Shown here: positions 1 through 6,910 of the stretch, one piece after another
Layout of the letters: each line of letters begins with the position of its first letter
Numbering within the stretch: the stretch's first letter is position 1
Assembly (NCBI GenBank): GCA_016840025.1
Contig: JAEOTF010000417.1
Coordinates: forward strand, 1-15,349
Direction: 5' to 3'
Length of the DNA stretch: 15,349 nucleotides
Origin: Candidatus Hodarchaeota archaeon
GTDB lineage: Archaea > Asgardarchaeota > Heimdallarchaeia > Hodarchaeales > YT1-039
Notes under the pieces: generated by a model
What the model was told of the DNA's origin: nothing
Seen by the model: the letters and a program-made list of their open reading frames with translations, nothing else
Database searches by the model: none
Program-made: the position numbers and the translations under genes

Positions 1-237
1 AATATTGAAGTAAAGTAAGGACCTCATTCCAAAGCCCTCAGCCATTTCAACACCACATGCTATACCACCAGAACTGTAACTATCGGGGTATCGCTCTCTC
101 AGTTCGATTCCATGATCCTCTGACGCGAGCATTATTGTTTCTGACGTGGATGGAGTTGCATTTGCAGAGAAACAGGGGATAATTAACGACAAACTTAACA
201 TGATCAATAAGAGTCGATATTGACGTATTTTAATCAT
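1..237 (-). CDS. Exported protein, N-terminal part, cut by window edge
   Basis: An ATG at 237 opens a frame that runs 79 codons without a stop to base 1, so only the N-terminus is present. The protein starts MIKIRQYR and continues with a hydrophobic stretch (about residues 9-24) ending in CFSANA, which reads as a signal peptide with cleavage near A25-A27. The mature part begins with a Ser/Thr-rich segment, then an acidic region and GGIACGVEMAEGFGMRS. I do not recognise the family. It lies 114 bases downstream of the aminotransferase on the same strand, behind a hairpin, so it probably has its own promoter. The Shine-Dalgarno is weak (GAGTG, about 7 bases upstream). The signal peptide and the unbroken frame to the edge make it likely real. 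Confidence 0.6.
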   Translation of the reverse strand, partial: MIKIRQYRLLLIMLSLSLIIPCFSANATPSTSETIMLASEDHGIELRERYPDSYSSGGIACGVEMAEGFGMRSLLYFNI

Positions 238-309
238 TATTCAACACTCGGTTCCTGTTTTAAGAGCATTTCAGGAAGATTTTCCTATTAGAGGAAATAA
301 AATCCATCA

Positions 310-331
310 TGTTAAGCTTTTCCACTTAACA
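310..331 (-). terminator. Hairpin after the aminotransferase gene
   Basis: A perfect 7-bp inverted repeat, TGTTAAG / CTTAACA (310-316 and 325-331), with an 8-base loop sits about 20 bases past the aminotransferase stop on the minus strand. A moderately T-rich stretch follows in the direction of transcription (TGATGGATTTTATTT). This fits a termination or 3'-end stabilising structure. The T-run is not strong, so function is inferred. Confidence 0.45.
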
Positions 332-351
332 CAAAGCAGAACTGAATAGCA

Positions 352-1725
352 TCATAGATAGTCCACTGCCTCTTCAAGTGATTCTTCAAAAACTGAAAGA
401 ATTGTATCACAATGCTCTTTGTGGACGATGAGTGGCGGTTTGACTTTTAACACATTTCGGAAGAGAGAACCATTGTCTGCAATTATAGGCATTGACTCAC
501 CAAAAATGACGCCCCGTTCTTTGCCTGCCTCAACTGTATCCTGCATAAGACCGTTACCAGGTTTTTTAGTGTCAGGATCTTCAACAAGTTCGACTCCAAT
601 GAAAAAGCCAGGGCAGCGGATATCCCCGATATATTGACCCACTTCCGAATTACGCTGGATCTTCTCTAGTCCTTCAGTGAGATATTCCCCTAAGGTACGA
701 ACATTCTCTAATAGGTTTAATTTTTCGACAATGGTAACATATGCGAGGGAAGAGGCAAACATTAGGGGATTACTGCCAAAAGTCGTATGTTCCTCCGCAG
801 GTGTAAAGGTCCCAAATTTTTCGCGTGCAAAAGTGGCTCCCATGGGTAAACCCCCCGCAATTGCCTTTGTACAGGCCATCATATCGGGAATGACGTTATA
901 GTACTCCGCTGCAAACCAATAGCCTATCCGACCAAACGCTGTTTGGCTTTCATCCCAAATCATGTAAATGTCGTTCTTATCACAGAGCTTGCGAAGTCCC
1001 TCAAGGAATTCTTTAGGAGCAGGAATATGACCGCCAGGACCCTGCATGGGTTCTAATACAATCCCAGCAACTTTATCGGTCATCCCATATTCCATAGCAT
1101 GAGCAATAAAGTCTAAACATTCCAAGTGGCAGGCGTCACGTCCTTCCTGACCCATCGGACAGCGATAGCAGTAGGGGTACGGAACACGGGCTATTCGATC
1201 ATGACCCCAAGGACGGAAACGGACTAACCCCGCTAATCTATTCGATAGAGTCATCGTAGCTAAACTACTGCCATGATATCCGCCGAAACACGTTAAAAAC
1301 ATCTGTGCGTCGGGCTTGTGAACCATAGCAAGTTTCAGAGCTGCCTCCACAGCGAATCCTCCTCCCTCATTATTGAAACTAACCTTTTTTAGATCACCCG
1401 GAGCAAGTTGAGTAAGTTTGTTGAGGAGCTTAATCCGGGGAATGGTAGGAAACCCATACCGTACATGAAGCAGACGTGTAGCTTGTTTAGCAACCACTGA
1501 AGCGATGTCTTTATTGGAAAACCCGAGATTCATTGTCCAGGCTTGCGAAGTGCAATCCAAGTAGGATTTACCCTTGCTATCTTTAATGTATGGTCCTTCT
1601 CCACCGACCATAATCTCATCATAGAGTGGAGTAAGGGATTTTTGATTAATTCCTTCTAATTCGCTGTCATCCAAAGAAAAGAGAAGCGTCTCAATCTCGT
1701 CTTCGGTTAGAATGCGATCTTTCAA
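352..1725 (-). CDS. Class III PLP-dependent aminotransferase (GABA/acetylornithine type)
   Basis: Transfers an amino group from an omega- or alpha-amino substrate to a keto acid using pyridoxal phosphate; the 457-residue length is normal for the class III family. Visible motifs are GGYHGSSLATMTLS (148-161), the cofactor-binding WDESQTAFGR (257-266) and CTKAIAGGLPMG (285-296), where K287 should bind PLP. A cysteine cluster, C186-x2-C189-x9-C199-x3-C203, sits in the segment that archaeal GABA-aminotransferase relatives share as CYRCP-G. The phosphate-binding loop, usually close to NSGSEAVEAA, reads NNEGGGFAVEAA (118-129), two residues longer. The start is TTG: an in-frame TAA lies two codons upstream and a GAGGT site sits 7 bases ahead. 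Archaeal relatives include amino-acid racemases, so the substrate cannot be called. The gene follows DUF302 at a distance of 214 bases. Confidence 0.88.
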   Translation of the reverse strand: MKDRILTEDEIETLLFSLDDSELEGINQKSLTPLYDEIMVGGEGPYIKDSKGKSYLDCTSQAWTMNLGFSNKDIASVVAKQATRLLHVRYGFPTIPRIKLLNKLTQLAPGDLKKVSFNNEGGGFAVEAALKLAMVHKPDAQMFLTCFGGYHGSSLATMTLSNRLAGLVRFRPWGHDRIARVPYPYCYRCPMGQEGRDACHLECLDFIAHAMEYGMTDKVAGIVLEPMQGPGGHIPAPKEFLEGLRKLCDKNDIYMIWDESQTAFGRIGYWFAAEYYNVIPDMMACTKAIAGGLPMGATFAREKFGTFTPAEEHTTFGSNPLMFASSLAYVTIVEKLNLLENVRTLGEYLTEGLEKIQRNSEVGQYIGDIRCPGFFIGVELVEDPDTKKPGNGLMQDTVEAGKERGVIFGESMPIIADNGSLFRNVLKVKPPLIVHKEHCDTILSVFEESLEEAVDYL

Positions 1726-1732
1726 AATTTAA

Positions 1733-1737
1733 ACCTC
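1733..1737 (-). promoter_or_regulatory. Shine-Dalgarno GAGGT supporting a TTG start
   Basis: On the minus strand GAGGT lies 7 bases before the TTG at 1725. A stop codon two codons upstream of the TTG excludes a longer frame, so this site fixes the aminotransferase start as a non-ATG codon. Confidence 0.65.
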
Positions 1738-1939
1738 AAATGAGATGCTAAACATTGACTTTTTGTTCTTTTCCTGCACTCCCCATTACTTAGCTTTCCA
1801 TAGTGAATAGAGTGGAAAAGATGGTAAACAGCTTCAACTACTTCAAAAGATCTTGCTTTTCCTAATATATCCATCTAAAAGATTTCAGGTATATTAAAGA
1901 GGGATATATTGGGTTTTAATAAAAATAATTTATTATCTA

Positions 1940-2326
1940 TCAAAGTTGATCTATTACGTTCTGTAATTTAGCTCGAACTTTCTGGGCGACTTCTGTCAAC
2001 TTGGGATTGTTGATTACTTCCATCGCAGCGGCGGGATCCATTGCTGCGACTTCTACTTTACCTTCTTCATGTTCCTGTACGATGACATTGCAAGGTAAAA
2101 GAATACCAATTTTATTCTCCGCCTGTAACGCTTGGTAAGCAAACGGAGGATTGCAAGCACCTAAGATGATATATTTCTGAAAATCAACATCTAATTTCTT
2201 TTTGAGGGTTTTTTTTACATCTATCTCGGTAAGGACGCCAAATCCTTCTTTCTTTAACTCTTCTGTAACCTTTGAAACTGCTTCATCATAGGAAAGAGCC
2301 ACAGTCTTGCTTATGTAGTAATCCAT
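1940..2326 (-). CDS. DUF302 family protein
   Basis: A 128-residue protein that covers a DUF302 domain from end to end. It begins MDYYISKTV, and carries the family core GACNPPFAYQAL (56-67) and IGILLPCNVIVQE (73-85), with C58 and C79 at the conserved positions. DUF302 proteins are small, probably soluble, of unproven biochemical role, and often occur near sulfur or redox genes. I start it at the ATG at 2326, because GGAGAGG lies 5 bases ahead and the family begins there. An in-frame ATG at 2362, also behind a GGGGAG stretch, would add 12 residues. It is divergent from the thioredoxin-like gene, and the two may share regulation. Confidence 0.88.
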   Translation of the reverse strand: MDYYISKTVALSYDEAVSKVTEELKKEGFGVLTEIDVKKTLKKKLDVDFQKYIILGACNPPFAYQALQAENKIGILLPCNVIVQEHEEGKVEVAAMDPAAAMEVINNPKLTEVAQKVRAKLQNVIDQL

Positions 2327-2423
2327 TTGATCCTCTCCAGAAATGTTAAACTGGTTGTGCATGCTACCCTTTCTCCCCTTTAAACTTTGTCTACTAAAGA
2401 GCCTTAACTAAATAATAGTTTTA

Positions 2424-2434
2424 TTTTTATAAAG
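2424..2434. promoter_or_regulatory. Shared TATA element between DUF302 and thioredoxin-like genes
   Basis: TTTTTATAAAG is nearly symmetric and reads as an archaeal TATA box both ways (TTTATAAAA on the minus strand). Placing transcription starts about 25 bases away gives leaders of roughly 45 bases for the plus gene and 75 for DUF302. A 6-bp inverted repeat, AATAAA-CTA-TTTATT (2460-2474), lies between it and the plus-strand start. The region is very AT-rich, so chance matches are possible. Confidence 0.35.
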
Positions 2435-2500
2435 AAAAATGACGGGAAAAATTACCATAAATAAACTATTTATTAGATATTAAGAGAAACGGTGGTTAAA

Positions 2501-3088
2501 ATGGTCGTTAAAACTTCACAAATGTTGAAATTAGGATCAACTGCCCCTGAATTCACCCTCACAAATACTATTGATGGGAAAAGGGTTTCTTTAGCAGATT
2601 TCAATGATAAAAAAGCCCTATTGGTGATGTTTATCTGTAATCACTGTCCCTATGTAGTGCATGTTCGAGGTCAGTTTAAGCCTTTGGCAGAAGAATTTCT
2701 TCCGAAAGGGATTGGAATTGTTGCTATCAATTCAAACAGTCTAGAGACTCATCCCCAAGATGGACCTGAAAACATGAAAAAATTGGCAAATGAGCTCGGC
2801 TGGAGTGATTTATTCCCATTTTTGTTTGATGAAACTCAGGAGGTAGCAAACGCATATCGGGCTGCTTGTACCCCTGATTTCTATGTTTTTGACAAAGATA
2901 GAAAATTAGTGTATCGTGGTCAATTAGATGACGCTCGTCCTGGAAATGACGAAAAAATTACAGGAAATGATTTACGTAGGGCCATGAATGCTGCTTTAGA
3001 AAGTAAAACAATTCCTGAAAAGGAACAAAAACCAAGTATGGGTTGTAATATCAAGTGGAACCCAGGTCAAGAACCAGATTATTTCTAA
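2501..3088 (+). CDS. Thioredoxin-fold (AhpC/TSA-like) redox protein
   Basis: Probable cytoplasmic thiol-disulfide oxidoreductase or peroxidase-like protein of 195 residues with no signal peptide. It shows the redoxin start LGSTAPEFTL (11-20), the active-site CNHCPYV (C46-x2-C49), a cis-proline segment AACTPDFYVFD (121-131), and the C-terminal signature PSMGCNIKW (178-186) typical of this thioredoxin-like subgroup. The ATG at 2501 is chosen because GGTGG lies 5 bases upstream; a GTG at 2492 would add three residues but overlaps that site. The last 45 bases, including the stop, recur in degenerate form at 4126-4170. The gene is divergent from DUF302 and 230 bases upstream of the lamin-tail gene. 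The fold assignment is firm; the reductant and substrate are unknown. Confidence 0.88.
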   Translation: MVVKTSQMLKLGSTAPEFTLTNTIDGKRVSLADFNDKKALLVMFICNHCPYVVHVRGQFKPLAEEFLPKGIGIVAINSNSLETHPQDGPENMKKLANELGWSDLFPFLFDETQEVANAYRAACTPDFYVFDKDRKLVYRGQLDDARPGNDEKITGNDLRRAMNAALESKTIPEKEQKPSMGCNIKWNPGQEPDYF

Positions 3089-3104
3089 TAATGTATCCAA
3101 TAAT

Positions 3105-3175
3105 TCTAGTTTTGGTTATTTTTTAAAAATTTCCCTTTTCTTTATATTTTTCATTTTAATTTTTGATCCGGGAAG
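3105..3175 (+). terminator. T-rich termination region after the thioredoxin-like gene
   Basis: Several oligo-T runs (TTATTTTTTAAA, CCCTTTTCTTTATATTTTTC, TTTTAATTTTT) follow the stop within 90 bases. Archaeal RNA polymerase terminates at such tracts without needing a strong hairpin. No convincing stem was found. Confidence 0.4.
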
Positions 3176-3261
3176 TACAGAGTTCACAATTCATTTACGC
3201 TCAGTCAATTTTTACGCAAAAAATGAACATGAGAAAAAAAATATGGTTATGAGCTGTAAAC

Positions 3262-3270
3262 TTTATATAA
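3262..3270 (+). promoter_or_regulatory. TATA box of the lamin-tail gene
   Basis: TTTATATAA is a close match to the archaeal TATA consensus and lies 49 bases before the ATG. A start about 25 bases downstream would leave a leader of roughly 25-30 bases containing the AGGAGGT ribosome site (3306-3312), so spacing is consistent. Confidence 0.6.
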
Positions 3271-3318
3271 GTCGAGTAAAATTACTCTCTTCAAACATCC
3301 AATAAAGGAGGTTTTCTG

Positions 3319-4068
3319 ATGCAGTATAAATCATCTTGGAAGTTAATCACGTTATTAATTTTAGCTGCATTATTAACGACCATAATAAACATAGAATCTC
3401 TCAAACCTTCTCCCAACAGCCCGAATATTCCTAATTATGGCTATGGTTTTGTTATTAATGAAGTGTACTATGACCCCACAGGCACAGACAGCGGCAATGA
3501 ATGGATCGAAATATACCATCCAACTGGAACCACACATGACTTTTCTTCTGGTGTTGATGGCAACCTAATAATTGAATTTGCAGGCACTTCATTCACAAGC
3601 ACGTACACTGTGACTAGTGGTTCGATGGCTGCAGGTTCATATCTCTTAATAGGCGCCTCATCTGAATCAAGGTTTAGTACTGTGACTTTTGATATTTCAG
3701 TAACCAATTTTGCCTTTGAAAATGGCGATTCCGCTACTTGTGGCGTTAGAATTTCATTGGAGTGGAGCGGTGTCGAAGATACAGTGCTATATGGGACACC
3801 TAACACCAACAGTCTACCCGACGACGTTGGCTCTCCAGGAACGAATTTTGCACCAGATGTCGCAGAAGGAAGCTCATTAGCGCGAAAAACCGATGGAACA
3901 GATACAGATGATTGTTCAGCAGATTTTCAAGCAGATTCTACCCCAAGTCCTGGAATTTCTAATGCTAGTGAAGTACCTGAATTGAACGCCAATATTAAAA
4001 TTGAGTATCTCTTAGCTGTTTTAGCTTTGATCCCCATTGGTCTCCTTTTGATATTAAAAAAGAAATAG
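3319..4068 (+). CDS. Surface-anchored lamin-tail-domain (LTD) protein
   Basis: A 249-residue exported protein. Residues 7-25 form a signal/anchor helix. An LTD fold follows, recognised by VINEVYYDPTG (45-55), GNEWIEIYHP (59-68), and the terminal strands SSLARKTDGTDTDDCSADF (185-203) with TPSPGISN (208-215). Residues 229-246 are a second membrane helix ended by KKK, typical of archaeal proteins tethered to the membrane and facing out. LTD domains are Ig-like and usually act in adhesion or in tethering enzymes at the surface; no catalytic domain is visible here. The start is fixed by GGAGG 7 bases upstream. The gene lies between the thioredoxin-like gene and a copy of that gene's 3' end, which suggests it was inserted there. 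Confidence 0.85.
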   Translation: MQYKSSWKLITLLILAALLTTIINIESLKPSPNSPNIPNYGYGFVINEVYYDPTGTDSGNEWIEIYHPTGTTHDFSSGVDGNLIIEFAGTSFTSTYTVTSGSMAAGSYLLIGASSESRFSTVTFDISVTNFAFENGDSATCGVRISLEWSGVEDTVLYGTPNTNSLPDDVGSPGTNFAPDVAEGSSLARKTDGTDTDDCSADFQADSTPSPGISNASEVPELNANIKIEYLLAVLALIPIGLLLILKKK

Positions 4069-4103
4069 TTCTTTTTAATAAACAAAACTATTTCTATTTT
4101 TTT
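4061..4103 (+). terminator. Hairpin plus T-run overlapping the LTD stop codon
   Basis: A perfect 10-bp stem, AGAAATAGTT / AACTATTTCT (4061-4070 and 4086-4095), with a 15-base loop includes the TAG stop at 4066-4068. It is followed at once by A and seven T residues (4097-4103). This looks like an intrinsic terminator. Confidence 0.7.
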
Positions 4104-4125
4104 ATTTAATTTTGTTTAGTCTTGC

Positions 4126-4170
4126 TAATATCAAGCGGAACCTAGGTCAAGAGCCAGATTATTTCTAATA
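4126..4170 (+). pseudogene. Degenerate copy of the 3' end of the thioredoxin-like gene
   Basis: These 45 bases match 3046-3090 at 42 positions without gaps, and the whole copy sits exactly 1080 bases downstream. In the old frame it reads NIKRNLGQEPDYF-stop against NIKWNPGQEPDYF-stop in the intact gene: two amino-acid changes and one silent change. Nothing upstream of it (LTD terminator and T-rich DNA) resembles the rest of that gene, so it is a gene remnant and not a second gene. A 10-base match from the 3' flank (AATAATTCTA, 3099-3108) also recurs at 4228-4237. Confidence 0.8.
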
Positions 4171-4243
4171 GAGTAGTAGTGGAATTCACGCTAAGAACTG
4201 GGTGATAATAATCCATTTTTTGTTTTTAATAATTCTATTTTTG

Positions 4244-4264
4244 TTTTATAAGATATAATATCTT
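4244..4264 (+). promoter_or_regulatory. TATA box and palindrome ahead of the transsulfuration operon
   Basis: TTTTATAA (4244-4251) is a candidate TATA box about 40 bases before the ATG at 4291. Directly on its downstream edge lies a 7-bp inverted repeat, AAGATAT-A-ATATCTT (4250-4264). A repressor bound there would block the TATA region. The GGTGA ribosome site (4279-4283) is 7 bases before the start, so the leader would be very short. The site is AT-rich and could be fortuitous. Confidence 0.4.
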
Positions 4265-4290
4265 TTTGAAGTCATTTTGGTGACTAAGAA

Positions 4291-5265
4291 ATGAGATATT
4301 TTGAGACTATATTAGATACCATTGGAAATACACCTCTTATTAAATTGAATAATATAATTCGTGGCTTAAGACCTTTATTTTTAGCTAAAGCAGAATTTTT
4401 TAACCCTGGAGGAAGTGTAAAAGATCGAATTGGCAAAAAGATGATTTTAGACGCTGAAGAGAAAAAATGGCTCAGAGAAGGGGGAACAATTGTCGAGCCA
4501 ACCTCAGGGAATACTGGAATGGGATTGGCACTTGCGGGTATATTGAAAGGTTATAACATGATCTTTACTATGCCAGAAAAAATGGCTAAAGAAAAACAGC
4601 TATTATTAGAAGCTTTTGGAGGAAAAGTAGTCAGAACACCCACCGCAGTTGAGCCTGAAGACCCAAGAAGCTACTACAAGGTTGCTGAAAGAATATTAAA
4701 GGAAACAGCAGGAGCTTTTTCACCGAATCAATACTTCAACCCATGTAACCCAATTGCGCATTATGAGACCACAGGACCCGAAATCTGGCGAGACACAGAT
4801 GGAAAAATCACTCATTTTGTCGCAGGAGCAGGAACAGGCGGTACGATAACTGGAGTGGGCAAATTTCTCAAAGAAAAGAACCCTAAGGTCAAAATAATTG
4901 GGGTGGATCCAGAGGGCTCACTTTATTACGATGAATTCTACAAAAGACCAACAGATGTTCATACTTACAAAGTAGAAGGAATTGGGGAAGATTTTATCCC
5001 AGAAACTATTGATATGAGTATAATCGATGAAATTATACGGGTAAAAGACAAAGAATCACTCTTGATGGCGCGGAGATTAACACGAGAAGAAGGATTATTT
5101 GTGGGGGGGTCATCTGGCGCAGCTGTAGTAGGAGCCTTAAAGCTAGCACACGAACAGAATCTTGGTAGTAACGCTGTGATAGTCATACTAATGCCTGACA
5201 CAGGGAGAAATTACTTACATACAATCTTTGACGACGAATGGATGAAAAACAACGGTTGTTTATAA
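4291..5265 (+). CDS. Cystathionine beta-synthase / cysteine synthase family enzyme
   Basis: A PLP-dependent fold-type II enzyme of 324 residues that joins serine (or an activated serine) to a thiol. K44 in GGSVKDRIG binds PLP. EPTSGNTG (69-76) is the substrate loop, GAGTGGTITG (179-188) the phosphate-binding loop, and GGSSGAA (272-278) contacts the cofactor ring. NPCNPIAHYETTGPEIW (150-166) and YKVEGIGEDFIPETID (226-241) resemble cystathionine beta-synthases more than O-acetylserine CysK, and no heme or CBS regulatory domain is present. With a cystathionine gamma-lyase-like gene 20 bases downstream, cystathionine formation from serine and homocysteine is the likely role. O-acetylserine or O-phosphoserine sulfhydrylase activity is the main alternative. 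The start is supported by GGTGA 7 bases upstream. Confidence 0.88.
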   Translation: MRYFETILDTIGNTPLIKLNNIIRGLRPLFLAKAEFFNPGGSVKDRIGKKMILDAEEKKWLREGGTIVEPTSGNTGMGLALAGILKGYNMIFTMPEKMAKEKQLLLEAFGGKVVRTPTAVEPEDPRSYYKVAERILKETAGAFSPNQYFNPCNPIAHYETTGPEIWRDTDGKITHFVAGAGTGGTITGVGKFLKEKNPKVKIIGVDPEGSLYYDEFYKRPTDVHTYKVEGIGEDFIPETIDMSIIDEIIRVKDKESLLMARRLTREEGLFVGGSSGAAVVGALKLAHEQNLGSNAVIVILMPDTGRNYLHTIFDDEWMKNNGCL

Positions 5266-5285
5266 AATTTAGAGGGAATTAAATC

Positions 5286-6539
5286 ATGAAAGGAAAAGAC
5301 GCGAAAGATTATCAGTTTGATACAAGAGTCGTTCATGCGGGGCAGTCACCTGACCCAGCTACAGGAGCTATAATCACTCCAATTTACCAAACTGCCACCT
5401 ATGTATTAGAAGAAATCGGAAAAGACAAAGGTTATCAATATACACGAACAAATAATCCGACTCGAACGGTGTTAGAAACTCTCATTGCAGAGTTAGAGGG
5501 GACTCAATACGGGATTGCTTTTTCTACAGGAATGGCTGCAGCAGATGCAATCGTTCGTGCAATTCTAAAATCAGGAGATCATCTCGTGGTAGGGGACGAT
5601 GTATACGGCGGCATCTATCGCTTATTTGAGCAGCATTATGCTAAAAAATTCGGTCTGAAGTTTAATTTCGTTGACACAAGACAACCAGATAATGTTGAGG
5701 ACGCAATTATACCAGAAACTCGGATGATCTGGCTGGAGACACCTACAAATCCGCTACTCAAAATTTCAGACATTAAAGCGATAAGTAGTCTTGTGGAGAA
5801 AGTGAATAAGGGAAGAAGTAATGAGAAAAAAATCATCTTGGTTGTGGATAATACCTTTATGAGCCCCTATTTCTTACAACCACTTACACTAGGTGCGGAT
5901 ATTGTATTCCACTCGACAACAAAGTACCTCAGTGGGCATAACCAACTTGTGGGAGGAGTAGTCGCGGTTAGAGATGACCCACAGAAATGGTACTATGAGT
6001 CTCGAACGATTGAAGACAAACCAGAAATTGTCAATAAGCTCTATGAAGACCTAAAATTCATTCAAAACGCTGCTGGAGCGGTGCCAGGTCCATTCGATTG
6101 CTGGTTGACCATTCTTGGGATCAAAACACTAGCCCTTCGGATGCAAAAACAAGAAGAAAATTCTTTAAAGATAGTTGAGTTTCTCCAAAGCCATCCTAAG
6201 ATAGAAAAAGTTTATTATCCTGGTCTTGAGACACACATCAATCATGTGATAGCAAAAATACAAATGAAAGGATTTGGAGCAATGATTGCGTTTGAACTTA
6301 AGAGTAATGTTGATGATGCGATTAAGTTTATGAACTCGGTCAAATTGTGGTCTTTAGCTGAATCATTGGGAGCAGTGGAATCCATGATAACTCATCCCGC
6401 AAGTATGACGCATTCGGCAATACCAGCTAAAGTTCGAACAGCAAGAGGAATCACCGATGGATTAATAAGACTTTCAATAGGAATAGAATCCGTAGATGAT
6501 TTGATAAATGATCTAAGTCAGGCTTTAGAAAAAATCTGA
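5286..6539 (+). CDS. Cystathionine gamma-lyase/synthase (Cys/Met metabolism PLP enzyme)
   Basis: A 417-residue fold-type I enzyme of the Cys/Met metabolism family. Landmarks are TRVVHAGQSPDPATGAI (13-29), YTR (52-54, reaching the PLP phosphate of the partner subunit), STGMAA (80-85), VVDNTF (186-191) with D188 at the pyridine nitrogen, HSTTKYLSGH (209-218) with K213 as the PLP lysine, and SLGAVESMITHPASMTH (360-376). Residues 171-182 form a small charged insertion. It follows the beta-synthase gene by 20 bases with GAGGG 9 bases before its ATG, so the two are cotranscribed. Together they give reverse transsulfuration, homocysteine to cysteine via cystathionine. Gamma-synthase, O-acetylhomocysteine sulfhydrylase and methionine gamma-lyase share these motifs, so the lyase call rests on context. 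Confidence 0.9.
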   Translation: MKGKDAKDYQFDTRVVHAGQSPDPATGAIITPIYQTATYVLEEIGKDKGYQYTRTNNPTRTVLETLIAELEGTQYGIAFSTGMAAADAIVRAILKSGDHLVVGDDVYGGIYRLFEQHYAKKFGLKFNFVDTRQPDNVEDAIIPETRMIWLETPTNPLLKISDIKAISSLVEKVNKGRSNEKKIILVVDNTFMSPYFLQPLTLGADIVFHSTTKYLSGHNQLVGGVVAVRDDPQKWYYESRTIEDKPEIVNKLYEDLKFIQNAAGAVPGPFDCWLTILGIKTLALRMQKQEENSLKIVEFLQSHPKIEKVYYPGLETHINHVIAKIQMKGFGAMIAFELKSNVDDAIKFMNSVKLWSLAESLGAVESMITHPASMTHSAIPAKVRTARGITDGLIRLSIGIESVDDLINDLSQALEKI

Positions 6540-6568
6540 ATTCTTCAAAAAAGGAAGAAAGGATAGCT

Positions 6569-6910
6569 ATGCTAGATGAGCATCCACGAATGAGAAGAGA
6601 AAAGAAAACAGTCGGTGCAATGACTCGTATTTATTGTAGAAGTAAACATAAATCAGAGGACAAGCTTTGTTCTGAATGCAGCGAACTACAATGGTATGCT
6701 TTTAATAGACTTGACAAATGTCGGTACCAAGAAAAAAAGCCAACCTGTGCCAATTGTCCAATTCATTGTTATAAACCATCTATGAGAGAAAAAATTAGAG
6801 CAGTTATGAGGCATTCGGGACCTCGGATGCTTCGGAAACATCCAATTTTAGCTTTTTGGCATATAATCGATGGTCGTAGAAAAGTGTCCGAGAGCGATCT
6901 TACCAAGTAG
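6569..6910 (+). CDS. YgbA-family (nitrous-oxide-stimulated promoter family) Cys-rich protein
   Basis: A 113-residue soluble protein recognised as YgbA_NO by MRREKKTVGAMTRIYC (8-23), CSECSELQWYA (34-44), RLDKC (47-51), KPTCANCPIHCYKP (57-70) and the C-terminal GPRMLRKHPILAFWHIIDGR (84-103). It has seven cysteines (23, 34, 37, 51, 60, 63, 67) with spacing that could hold a metal or Fe-S cluster. In enteric bacteria ygbA is controlled by the NO sensor NsrR and helps cells under nitrosative stress; the biochemical role is unclear. Here it is the third gene of the transsulfuration operon, 29 bases after the lyase gene, with AAAGGA 5 bases before its ATG. That links the family to cysteine or sulfur supply in this organism, which is inference from context. 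Confidence 0.85.
   Translation: MLDEHPRMRREKKTVGAMTRIYCRSKHKSEDKLCSECSELQWYAFNRLDKCRYQEKKPTCANCPIHCYKPSMREKIRAVMRHSGPRMLRKHPILAFWHIIDGRRKVSESDLTK

Noticed and set aside
3468..3809. 113-codon minus-strand frame opposite the LTD gene
   Set aside because: It is an antisense shadow of a well-supported gene with no ribosome site, domain or motif of its own.
3091..4125. Insertion sequence between the thioredoxin-like gene repeats
   Set aside because: No transposase, no terminal inverted repeats and no short target-site duplication; the only gene is a surface LTD protein.
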